Below, in pieces: positions 33,701 through 40,602 of a DNA stretch of 64,000 bases. Below the pieces are notes generated by a model. The model was not told the DNA's origin. It saw only the letters and a program-made list of their open reading frames with translations, and searched no databases. The translations under genes and the position numbers were made by a program. Positions within the stretch are counted from its first letter, which is position 1, and every line of letters starts with the position of its first letter. Origin of the DNA: Paraflavitalea devenefica (GTDB lineage Bacteria > Bacteroidota > Bacteroidia > Chitinophagales > Chitinophagaceae); assembly GCF_011759375.1 (NCBI RefSeq), contig NZ_JAARML010000003.1:434001-498000 (forward strand). The letters are read 5' to 3'.

Positions 33701-35392
33701 ATGCAGAATACTTTCGATGCCATCGTGATAGGCTCTGGTATCAGTGGCGGCTGGGCCGCTAAAGAGCTCACAGAAAAAGGGCTTACTACCCTTGTATTGG
33801 AAAGAGGCCGGGATGTGAAACACCTGGTGGATTATCCTACCACCAGCCTCATGCCCTATGAATTTGAACACCGTGGCCGCCTTACCCAGGAAATACAGGA
33901 AGCCAATCCCATCGCCAGCCGTTGCTATGCTTTCCGGGAAGATGCCCTCCACTTCTTTGTAAAAGATGCAGAACATCCTTACATACAGGAGAAACCTTTT
34001 GATTGGATACGCGGCTACCAGGTAGGTGGTAAATCATTATTGTGGGCGCGGCAAACACAGCGCTGGAGCGATTTTGATTTCGAAGGCCCTGTCCGCGATG
34101 GCTTTGCGGTAGACTGGCCTATCCGCTATGCCGATCTGGCTCCCTGGTACAGTCATGTAGAACGTTTTGCCGGTATTGCCGGCAACCGGGACGGACTGGA
34201 CAGCCTGCCCGACGGCGACTTCCTGCCCGCCTGGCCCCTGAACATCGTAGAAGACCATTTTAAAAATACCCTGAAGCAAAAATTCAACACCCGTCATCTC
34301 ATCAGCGCCCGTGCTGCTCACCTGTCACAGCCGCAGCCCATTCACCTGGAGCAGGGCAGGGCCAAATGTCAGAACCGCGTGCTTTGCCAGCGCGGCTGTC
34401 CCTTTGGAGGCTACTTCAGCAGCAATGCTTCCACCTTGCCCTGGGCGGCCAAAACGGGGAAGCTCACCCTGCGTCCGCATTCCGTAGTCCATTCCATTAT
34501 ATATGATGAGAAGAAAGGGAAGGCCACCGGAGTACGCGTTATTGATACCCAGACCAAACAGGAGATCGTCTACAATGCCCGCATCATCTTTGTCAATGCG
34601 GCTGCATTGAATACCAACCTCATTCTGCTGAATTCAACCTCCGGCAGGTTCCCACAGGGATTGGGCAACGACAATGGACTGCTGGGCAAATACATTGCGT
34701 TCCACAACTACAGCGCCACCATCTCCGCCGAATACGAAGGATACCTCAACTATACTACCGATGGCCGTAATCCTGCGGGCGGCGGTTATGTCCCCCGTTT
34801 CAGGAACCTCTACAAGCAGGAAACCGATTTTCTGCGGGGCTATGCCGCAGGTTTCAATGCCCACCGCTCCACCAGTAATCCCCGGCCCGATGCCATTGGG
34901 GAAGACTGGAAAAAGCAATTGCTGAATCCTCAGCCCGGCCTCTGGCGGGTAGGAAGTCACATGATGGGGGAGACCATTCCCAAAGCAACCAACTTCATCG
35001 CATTGGATAAGGAGCAGAAAGATGATTGGGGTGTTCCCTTACTGCGGGTCAATGTAGCCTATGATGAGAACGACGAAAAAATGCGCCGGGATTATCATGA
35101 GCAGTTTACGGCCATGTTTGCCGCTGCCGGCTTCACCAACATCAAAACCCATATTACACCACGGAACCCCGGTTTGGATATCCATGAAATGGGCGGCGTG
35201 CGGATGGGCCACGACCCCAAAACCTCCCTGCTCAACAAATGGAACCAGCTACATGCCTGTTCCAACGTGTTCGTTACCGATGGCGCCTGCATGACGTCCA
35301 CGGCTACCCAAAACCCGTCCCTCACCTACATGGCCCTCACGGCCCGCGCCGCCAACCATGCAATGGAAGAACTGAAAAAGGGAAATCTGTAA
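33701..35392 (+). CDS. GMC-family FAD oxidoreductase (large subunit)
   Basis: The 563-residue enzyme opens with the FAD-binding GSGISGGWAAKELTEKG and ends with the conserved HEMGGVRMGHDP and NPSLTYMALTARAA segments that hold the active-site His and the FAD pyrophosphate contacts. A Cys cluster (CQNRVLCQRGCPFGG) is typical of the gluconate/2-keto-gluconate dehydrogenase type. It has no signal peptide; export probably depends on the Tat-type partner 21 bp upstream. It oxidises a sugar or alcohol in the periplasm; no cytochrome subunit gene is adjacent, so the electron acceptor is unclear. Confidence 0.92.
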   Translation: MQNTFDAIVIGSGISGGWAAKELTEKGLTTLVLERGRDVKHLVDYPTTSLMPYEFEHRGRLTQEIQEANPIASRCYAFREDALHFFVKDAEHPYIQEKPFDWIRGYQVGGKSLLWARQTQRWSDFDFEGPVRDGFAVDWPIRYADLAPWYSHVERFAGIAGNRDGLDSLPDGDFLPAWPLNIVEDHFKNTLKQKFNTRHLISARAAHLSQPQPIHLEQGRAKCQNRVLCQRGCPFGGYFSSNASTLPWAAKTGKLTLRPHSVVHSIIYDEKKGKATGVRVIDTQTKQEIVYNARIIFVNAAALNTNLILLNSTSGRFPQGLGNDNGLLGKYIAFHNYSATISAEYEGYLNYTTDGRNPAGGGYVPRFRNLYKQETDFLRGYAAGFNAHRSTSNPRPDAIGEDWKKQLLNPQPGLWRVGSHMMGETIPKATNFIALDKEQKDDWGVPLLRVNVAYDENDEKMRRDYHEQFTAMFAAAGFTNIKTHITPRNPGLDIHEMGGVRMGHDPKTSLLNKWNQLHACSNVFVTDGACMTSTATQNPSLTYMALTARAANHAMEELKKGNL

Positions 35393-35434
35393 AATTGAGC
35401 AAGTCGCTAGTAGCGAGTGGGGGAATGCTACTTG

Positions 35435-36211
35435 TTATAGAAAGATCACCTTCCCACTTCCCATATTATATATGGCGCCCTGGATAATGATCGTCTTGTC
35501 TTTTTCCATGGTTGCCAGGATGGGACTATGCTTGCGTATATTTTCTATCGTGAGCTTTACATTCTGTTCACACACCGCATGAACAAAACTGTCATTTTTG
35601 GAGCTTTTATCTCCGTTGAACCCGGTTAAGCTTGTTACGGCGGGTCTTATCTTTGCCAATAGGGCCGTAATATTGCCCAGCTTTACATCATCAATAGCTG
35701 ATTTAATAGCACCGCAATGCTCATGACCCAATACCAGGATTAATCTGGCGCCCGACACCTTGCATCCATACTCCATACTGCCCAGGATATCTTCATTTTC
35801 AATATTGCCTGCCACCCGCGCTACAAAAATATCCCCAATCCCCCGGTGAAACACATCCTCCACCGGTACCCGTGAATCTAAACAGGAAAGTATGACCGCT
35901 TTAGGATACTGACTCATAGCAGCAGCCCTTATCCGGGAGGAGGTGTTACGGATAGTCAGGCGGTCATTTACAAAATCATCATTGCCTTCTTTTAAGATAT
36001 TTAATACCTCCGCTGGAGTTAAGGCATTTTGTTGTTCCTGGGTCAATACGCTGTTTTCCAGTACCTCGCTGCTATCCACCATCACCTGGTGCGCTGCGGC
36101 GAAATCGGTATCTTTCCCGGCGTCTGCGGAAGGACCAGCAGCCGGATTGTCACAGGAGAAAAAGAAGACCAGTAGAAAAGAAATGATCACATAGCACAAT
36201 GAATTTTTCAT
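35435..36211 (-). CDS. Beta-class carbonic anhydrase, predicted lipoprotein
   Basis: From ATG 36211 the product has 258 residues: a lipoprotein leader MKNSLCYVIISFLLVFFFSC (Cys20), a linker, and a beta-carbonic anhydrase domain with zinc ligands in SCLDSRVP (Cys and Asp) and LGHEHCGAI (His and Cys). It hydrates CO2 to bicarbonate, here on the periplasmic or outer face rather than in the cytoplasm. The longer frame from 36283 was rejected because it hides the lipobox. The gene converges with the GMC gene; the 42-bp gap contains a small CGCTA/TAGCG hairpin. Confidence 0.9.
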   Translation of the reverse strand: MKNSLCYVIISFLLVFFFSCDNPAAGPSADAGKDTDFAAAHQVMVDSSEVLENSVLTQEQQNALTPAEVLNILKEGNDDFVNDRLTIRNTSSRIRAAAMSQYPKAVILSCLDSRVPVEDVFHRGIGDIFVARVAGNIENEDILGSMEYGCKVSGARLILVLGHEHCGAIKSAIDDVKLGNITALLAKIRPAVTSLTGFNGDKSSKNDSFVHAVCEQNVKLTIENIRKHSPILATMEKDKTIIIQGAIYNMGSGKVIFL

Positions 36212-36257
36212 AACGATGTGTTTAATGTTTAGTGAAGAAGAATAAATAATACTACTA

Positions 36258-36482
36258 ATGGATGTGCAGGTAAGCCTTGTCAATAGGGAAAGGAAGAAGG
36301 TGGATTTGTCAAAGGAAGAAGCGGGCAGTACACCTTCCTTATTTAAAGATAAGTGTTTTTTAATATACGCTGGTTATGATGCCATGATAACCGGTCTGCA
36401 ACGTCTGTATGATCAGTACCAGCAACATGATTCAATAAAGATCAGTTATGATACGAAGGTATATGTGGGACGGCTGCAATAG
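36258..36482 (+). CDS. Possible small protein, unrecognised
   Basis: A 74-residue frame, starting 46 bp from the divergent carbonic anhydrase start, with no Shine-Dalgarno sequence or clear promoter. The C-terminal part (FLIYAGYDAMITGLQRLYDQ) looks protein-like with a plausible amphipathic helix, but I recognise no family. It could be a real small protein, a gene remnant or chance. Confidence 0.25.
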   Translation: MDVQVSLVNRERKKVDLSKEEAGSTPSLFKDKCFLIYAGYDAMITGLQRLYDQYQQHDSIKISYDTKVYVGRLQ

Positions 36483-36495
36483 CGTAGTGTATTGT

Positions 36496-36612
36496 TCAAA
36501 ACCTTGTGCACCCGTCGCTGCCAACAACCCTCCCTTTCCGGCAATCCACTTCAACTTTCCTGCCGTTTGCTAATACTTCATTGAAGGTCTTCTCTTCGTC
36601 GCTTAATTTCAT
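36496..36612 (-). CDS. Possible 38-residue small ORF or gene remnant
   Basis: On the minus strand ATG at 36612 opens a frame of 38 codons, starting MKLSDEEKTFNEVLANGRK and ending GSDGCTRF. Composition and codon use look coding (a charged helix followed by a basic segment with two Cys), and a G-rich GGGCGGG directly precedes the ATG. It may be the 5' stub of a lost gene. I recognise no family. Confidence 0.3.
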   Translation of the reverse strand: MKLSDEEKTFNEVLANGRKVEVDCRKGRVVGSDGCTRF

Positions 36613-36665
36613 CCCGCCCGATCAACAGGAGGCACTGCAGCATGCTGCTGCTTAAAACCCTATGT

Positions 36666-38030
36666 ATGAATACAACCCAGGCGACAAACACGGAAGGGCT
36701 TGACTACCCTTATTTATTGAATGGCGAAACAGCCCATCTTCATTTTGAAGAAAGTAGTCCGGGCATGATTGACCCGCAACGTTACAGTCTGCTGGAGGTA
36801 TTGCATGATAAGCGCCTTGATCACCTGTCATTCAAACAGCGGCATGAGATCATGAACAGCTTTATTGCCGGGACAAAAGCTGTGCAGCATTATACATACC
36901 GCCGGGAACTGCTAAGTCCCTGCGATGCGGAAGTAATAGTGAAGTGTAATGAAAATAGCGGAATGCGACGCATGATCAACCTCGCTTCCAATGATTACCT
37001 CAATCTTTCCATACACCCGCAATTAAAGAAGGCCGCAGCAGATGCTGTCAACCGGTTTGGTTTTGGCAGTGGTAGTGCCGCTATGCTGGCAGGTACACAC
37101 AGCCTGCACAAAAAACTGGAAGATAAGATCGCGGCTTTATACAACCGGGAATCTGCCATGCTTTTTACAAGTGGGTATGGCGCCAATACAGGCGTGCTCA
37201 GGGCCTTGCTGCGGGAAACCGATGTAGCTATTTGCGACAGGTACGCCCATGCCAGCCTAATGGATGGTTGTACGCATACCAACCAGTTGTTCTTTGCTCA
37301 TAATGATATGGGATCGCTCAAAAGAGCATTGGAGAAAGCGGCCAGCTATAACAACAAGATCGTTGTAATTGATGGTGTATATTCCATGGAAGGAGACATT
37401 GCCCGGCTGGATGAAATACTACAACTTGCCCATGCTTATGGGGCCTGGGTACTATGCGATGAAGCACATGCCACAGGAGTGATTGGGCCAAATGGCGAGG
37501 GAACAGAAGCTTATTTTGGCTTGGAAGGAAAAGCGGACATTATCACCGGCACATTCAGCAAGGCCCTGGGCGGTGTGGGAGGATTTGTGGCAGGCAGCAA
37601 TGAACTCATCAACTACTTACAGATCGCCACCAGGTCATACATGTTCTCCACCTCATTACCAATACCGGCAGCAGCAGCCATGCTGGAGGCTTTGGATATC
37701 ATAGCAATCGATCCGGGGCTTATGCAGGCACTGTGGAACAATATCCGGTACTTCCGGAACGCTTTACAGGCTATGGGCTTCGATACAGGCCTTTCAGAAA
37801 CTGCTATTATCCCTGTTATTATTGGCAACGACACCCTCGTAAAAGAAATGACCCGGCGCCTTCACCGGGCGGGCATACTGGTCAATGCTGTTCCTTACCC
37901 TGCTGTTCCCAAAAAGCTAACCCGGATCAGGATATCCCTATCTGCCAACCATACCCAGGCGCAGATGGACTATGCGTTGGAGCAAATCGAAAAAGTTGGC
38001 CGGGAACTGGGGGTAATTTCAGCGTGTTGA
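36666..38030 (+). CDS. Alpha-oxoamine synthase (KBL/AONS/serine palmitoyltransferase-like)
   Basis: From ATG 36666 the PLP enzyme has 454 residues, with an N-terminal extension of about 90 residues before the usual start of the fold at MINLASNDYLNLS. The family features are GSGSAAMLAGTHSLHKKLE, DRYAHASL, the PLP-Asp/His in LCDEAHATG, and the Schiff-base Lys in TGTFSKALGGVGGF. Members join an amino acid to an acyl-CoA with loss of CO2. Serine palmitoyltransferase or aminoketobutyrate/AONS roles are all possible; no biotin or sphingolipid gene is adjacent. YwbE follows after 30 bp. Confidence 0.85.
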   Translation: MNTTQATNTEGLDYPYLLNGETAHLHFEESSPGMIDPQRYSLLEVLHDKRLDHLSFKQRHEIMNSFIAGTKAVQHYTYRRELLSPCDAEVIVKCNENSGMRRMINLASNDYLNLSIHPQLKKAAADAVNRFGFGSGSAAMLAGTHSLHKKLEDKIAALYNRESAMLFTSGYGANTGVLRALLRETDVAICDRYAHASLMDGCTHTNQLFFAHNDMGSLKRALEKAASYNNKIVVIDGVYSMEGDIARLDEILQLAHAYGAWVLCDEAHATGVIGPNGEGTEAYFGLEGKADIITGTFSKALGGVGGFVAGSNELINYLQIATRSYMFSTSLPIPAAAAMLEALDIIAIDPGLMQALWNNIRYFRNALQAMGFDTGLSETAIIPVIIGNDTLVKEMTRRLHRAGILVNAVPYPAVPKKLTRIRISLSANHTQAQMDYALEQIEKVGRELGVISAC

Positions 38031-38060
38031 CATAATTTACGGCTGATAAACAGAAAGTAC

Positions 38061-38273
38061 ATGAATGGCCAATACAGAAAAGACATTTATCCCGGGCAGG
38101 AAGTAGCGATTATCCTTAAAAAAGACCAGCGAACAGGTAAGTTGACCTATGGCATTGTCAAAGACCTGCTAACATCAGCAGCGTACCATTCAAGAGGGAT
38201 AAAAGTACGCCTGGAGGATGGGCAGGTTGGCCGTGTAGCAGAGATAGATGTTGTTGATCCTGATGGGGAGTAA
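38061..38273 (+). CDS. YwbE family protein (DUF2196)
   Basis: The 70-residue product contains the YwbE pattern: PGQEVAIILKKDQRTGKLT, GIVKDLLTSAAYHSRGIKV and a final RVAEIDVVDPDGE. Its beta-rich fold is probably SH3-like. It is a widespread cytoplasmic protein of unknown function. It lies 30 bp after the oxoamine synthase on the same strand and may be co-transcribed. Confidence 0.88.
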   Translation: MNGQYRKDIYPGQEVAIILKKDQRTGKLTYGIVKDLLTSAAYHSRGIKVRLEDGQVGRVAEIDVVDPDGE

Positions 38274-38359
38274 AGGGCTGCTATTGATATCCGGACTTTT
38301 GGAGAAAATATTAAACAGTTCATCTGTGATATTTGTACATTTATTGTAAACCCCGGGGA

Positions 38360-38941
38360 ATGCAGCACTACTATGATACGCTTTTCGAATACATCTCTCA
38401 GATAATCGATATTCCCGAACATGACAGAGCCCAATGCCGCAATAATTTTAAACCATTACGGGTAGCCAGGGATACTATGCTGGAGGTGGCCGGCAAAGTT
38501 CCGGTGCATCATAACTTTATTGTGTCAGGTTTTATGCGGAAATTTTATATCAATGATAAAGGCGAAGAAATAACGGTCGACTTAAATAATGGTCCCCGGT
38601 TCTTTACCTCCTATTTCCCTTTTGTGAACCAGACGATCTCCAATGAATACCTCTATTGCATTACGGATTGCGAGTTGCTCAGGATCACCAAGGCCGATGC
38701 CGACAGTTCTGCCAAAACAAGCATTACGCAAAAAGACTATACGATCAGGTTGTTCCAGCAAATACAGGAAGAAGACAGACAACGGATGAATGACCTGGCC
38801 ACGCTTACAGCCGAACAGCGGTATGTGAAATTGATGAAGGATTGTCCGGCTATAATAAAAAATGTACCACTTAAATATATTGCTTCCTACCTCGGCATAA
38901 AACCTGAAAGCCTTAGCAGGATAAGGCGGGAGATTTCTTAA
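38360..38941 (+). CDS. Crp/Fnr-family transcriptional regulator
   Basis: The 193-residue protein starts at ATG 38360 (MQHYYDTLFEYISQIID); a TTG start 27 bp upstream is less likely. The N-terminal cyclic-nucleotide-binding-like barrel covers about 10-125, followed by the long dimer helix and an HTH at the end (VPLKYIASYLGIKPESLSRIRRE). No Cys cluster for an iron-sulfur centre is present. Its target may be the DUF2306 gene directly downstream, which has its own promoter, but no binding site could be fixed. Confidence 0.9.
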   Translation: MQHYYDTLFEYISQIIDIPEHDRAQCRNNFKPLRVARDTMLEVAGKVPVHHNFIVSGFMRKFYINDKGEEITVDLNNGPRFFTSYFPFVNQTISNEYLYCITDCELLRITKADADSSAKTSITQKDYTIRLFQQIQEEDRQRMNDLATLTAEQRYVKLMKDCPAIIKNVPLKYIASYLGIKPESLSRIRREIS

Positions 38942-38952
38942 CAATTGTTAAG

Positions 38953-38981
38953 TTGGAATCATCAGGCTGAAGTTATCTTTA
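38953..38981 (+). promoter_or_regulatory. Promoter for the DUF2306 gene
   Basis: TTGG at 38953 and TATCTTTA at 38974-38981 are 17-18 bp apart, close to the Bacteroidota form TTG-N(17-20)-TAnnTTTG. Transcription would start about 13 bp before ATG 39000. Confidence 0.5.
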
Positions 38982-38999
38982 ATCCATCACTTCAGCACC

Positions 39000-39803
39000 A
39001 TGAAACAAAGAACCCAAACTGTAGCTGTACACCTCTTTAGGAACGTCACCCGTTTTTGGTTTGTGGTAACCTATTTGGGGCAGTTGATCTTTGCCTACTA
39101 TATACTAATGCTGTATTGGAAATCAACTGCACTGGGGGATTTCGAAAAGTGGAATACCGCCAATCCGCATTTCTACATGAAAGGCGATAGGGTTGGCAAC
39201 CTGATCTTTGGCCTACACGTGGCTTTGGCCGTTGTAATAACTATGCTGGGGCCGTTACAATTAGTAACCTGGATCAGAACGAAAGCACCCCGGTTTCACA
39301 GGATCAGTGGCAGGGTGTATATCTTTTCAGCGTTCCTAATTAGTATAGCAGGTTTATACCTTACCTGGGTAAGAGGTTCAGTGGGCGGACTATTTAGTGC
39401 TATAGGGATCACCTTTAATGCGCTGATCATTATTGTCTGTGCATTCTTTGCGGTTAAATATGCCATGCAAAGAAAAATTAAGTTGCATAATCAATGGGCA
39501 GTACACCTGTTATTGGCCATGAGTGGTGTATGGTTATTCCGTGTATTTTTTATGCTCTGGATGGTCATTCACAGGGCTCCTGTTGGTTTTGATCCTGAAA
39601 CATTTACAGGGCCTTTCTTAAATGCCCTGGCGGTACTTGTTTACATCCTTCCCCAGGCTATAGTCGCTTTCTATTTTAAAGCTAAATTTTCGGGCTCTCC
39701 CTCTACAAAATGGGCTTTCTCCCTATTACTCTTTGTTATCACAATTGGCATTGTAATAGGCACAATAGGTGCTGTCCGCGGCATGTGGCTTCCCCGGATA
39801 TGA
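39000..39803 (+). CDS. DUF2306 membrane protein
   Basis: The 267-residue protein has about seven membrane helices, starting with FWFVVTYLGQLIFAYYILML. The GPLQLV, HRISGRVYIFSAFL and LHNQWAVHLLLAMSGVWLFR segments contain the conserved histidines that make DUF2306 resemble heme-binding or cytochrome-like membrane proteins. It has its own promoter and lies 58 bp after the Crp-type regulator. The function is unknown. Confidence 0.85.
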   Translation: MKQRTQTVAVHLFRNVTRFWFVVTYLGQLIFAYYILMLYWKSTALGDFEKWNTANPHFYMKGDRVGNLIFGLHVALAVVITMLGPLQLVTWIRTKAPRFHRISGRVYIFSAFLISIAGLYLTWVRGSVGGLFSAIGITFNALIIIVCAFFAVKYAMQRKIKLHNQWAVHLLLAMSGVWLFRVFFMLWMVIHRAPVGFDPETFTGPFLNALAVLVYILPQAIVAFYFKAKFSGSPSTKWAFSLLLFVITIGIVIGTIGAVRGMWLPRI

Positions 39804-39866
39804 TATATTATATACCCGGTCGGCTGCTGGCATATGGCTTGCATCTGTTTTTCCAAAAATACAGTT

Positions 39867-40403
39867 ATGAAAAAGAACATAATGAACCTTGTGGTATTCA
39901 CATGGTTAGGATTGTTGTTGCCCATGCTCCTGATGAGCCAGAATAAAGAACAACGTATTATGGACGACAGTAAAAAGGCCAAAGCTGCATTTATCAAGTC
40001 AGATGGGTTAATGAAGAACCTTTTTGCGAACAGTTATGGGTACGTAATATTCCCCAATGTGGGGAAAGGGGCAATTGGTGTCGGCGGGGCAGCCGGTACA
40101 GGGGCTGTATATGAACGTGGAAAACACATCGGTACTGCAAAAATGATACAGGTGAGCGCAGGTTTTCAGTTTGGCGGACAGGCTTACCGGGAAGTGATCT
40201 TTTTTGAAAACAAAGACGCCCTGGACCGCTTTACGAGTAACAAGCTTGAATTTGCCGGGCAATTCTCGGCGATTGCTGTTAAGGAGGGTGCCTCTGCCGA
40301 TGTGAAATACAGGGATGGGGTTATGGTATTCACCCAGGGAAAAGACGGGCTGATGCTGGAAGCTGCATTGGGCGGCCAAAGATTCACCTACACGCCCATG
40401 TAA
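39867..40403 (+). CDS. Exported SYLF-domain (YSC84-like) lipid-binding protein
   Basis: From ATG 39867 the product has 178 residues: a signal peptide (MNLVVFTWLGLLLPMLLMSQ), then the SYLF domain with SYGYVIFPNVGKGAIGVGGA, GVMVFTQGKDGLMLEAALGG and a C-terminal strand. In other species the domain binds phosphoinositides or lipids; in bacteria its role is unclear. The frame from 39834 would hide the signal peptide. Two terminators follow, so its transcript ends here. Confidence 0.9.
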   Translation: MKKNIMNLVVFTWLGLLLPMLLMSQNKEQRIMDDSKKAKAAFIKSDGLMKNLFANSYGYVIFPNVGKGAIGVGGAAGTGAVYERGKHIGTAKMIQVSAGFQFGGQAYREVIFFENKDALDRFTSNKLEFAGQFSAIAVKEGASADVKYRDGVMVFTQGKDGLMLEAALGGQRFTYTPM

Positions 40404-40418
40404 AAAATTATAAGACAT

Positions 40419-40453
40419 AAAAGGGAGCTGGGCTATTGCTGCTCCTCTTTAGT
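40419..40453 (+). terminator. Hairpin after the SYLF gene
   Basis: AAAAGGGAGC (40419-40428) pairs with GCTCCTCTTT (40441-40450) apart from one mismatch. It lies 16 bp after the stop codon and could act on either strand. Confidence 0.6.
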
Positions 40454-40475
40454 TGAAGATTTATGTTAAAGTCTT

Positions 40476-40513
40476 ACAGCCAGGAAGGTTGCCTTTCCTG
40501 GCTGTAGCTTTTT
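40476..40513 (+). terminator. Strong rho-independent terminator
   Basis: ACAGCCAGGAAGG and CCTTTCCTGGCTGT form a stem of about 13 bp with a one-base bulge and a TTG loop, followed by AGC and TTTTT. It isolates the permease gene downstream from the SYLF transcript. Confidence 0.88.
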
Positions 40514-40602
40514 GGTGAGAAAGGAAAAGCCGGGAGAATGCGTAAAATTTTATACGATATCTCCCATTTTTCTTAGATTCATCAACCAAAATAGCCCACA
40601 TA

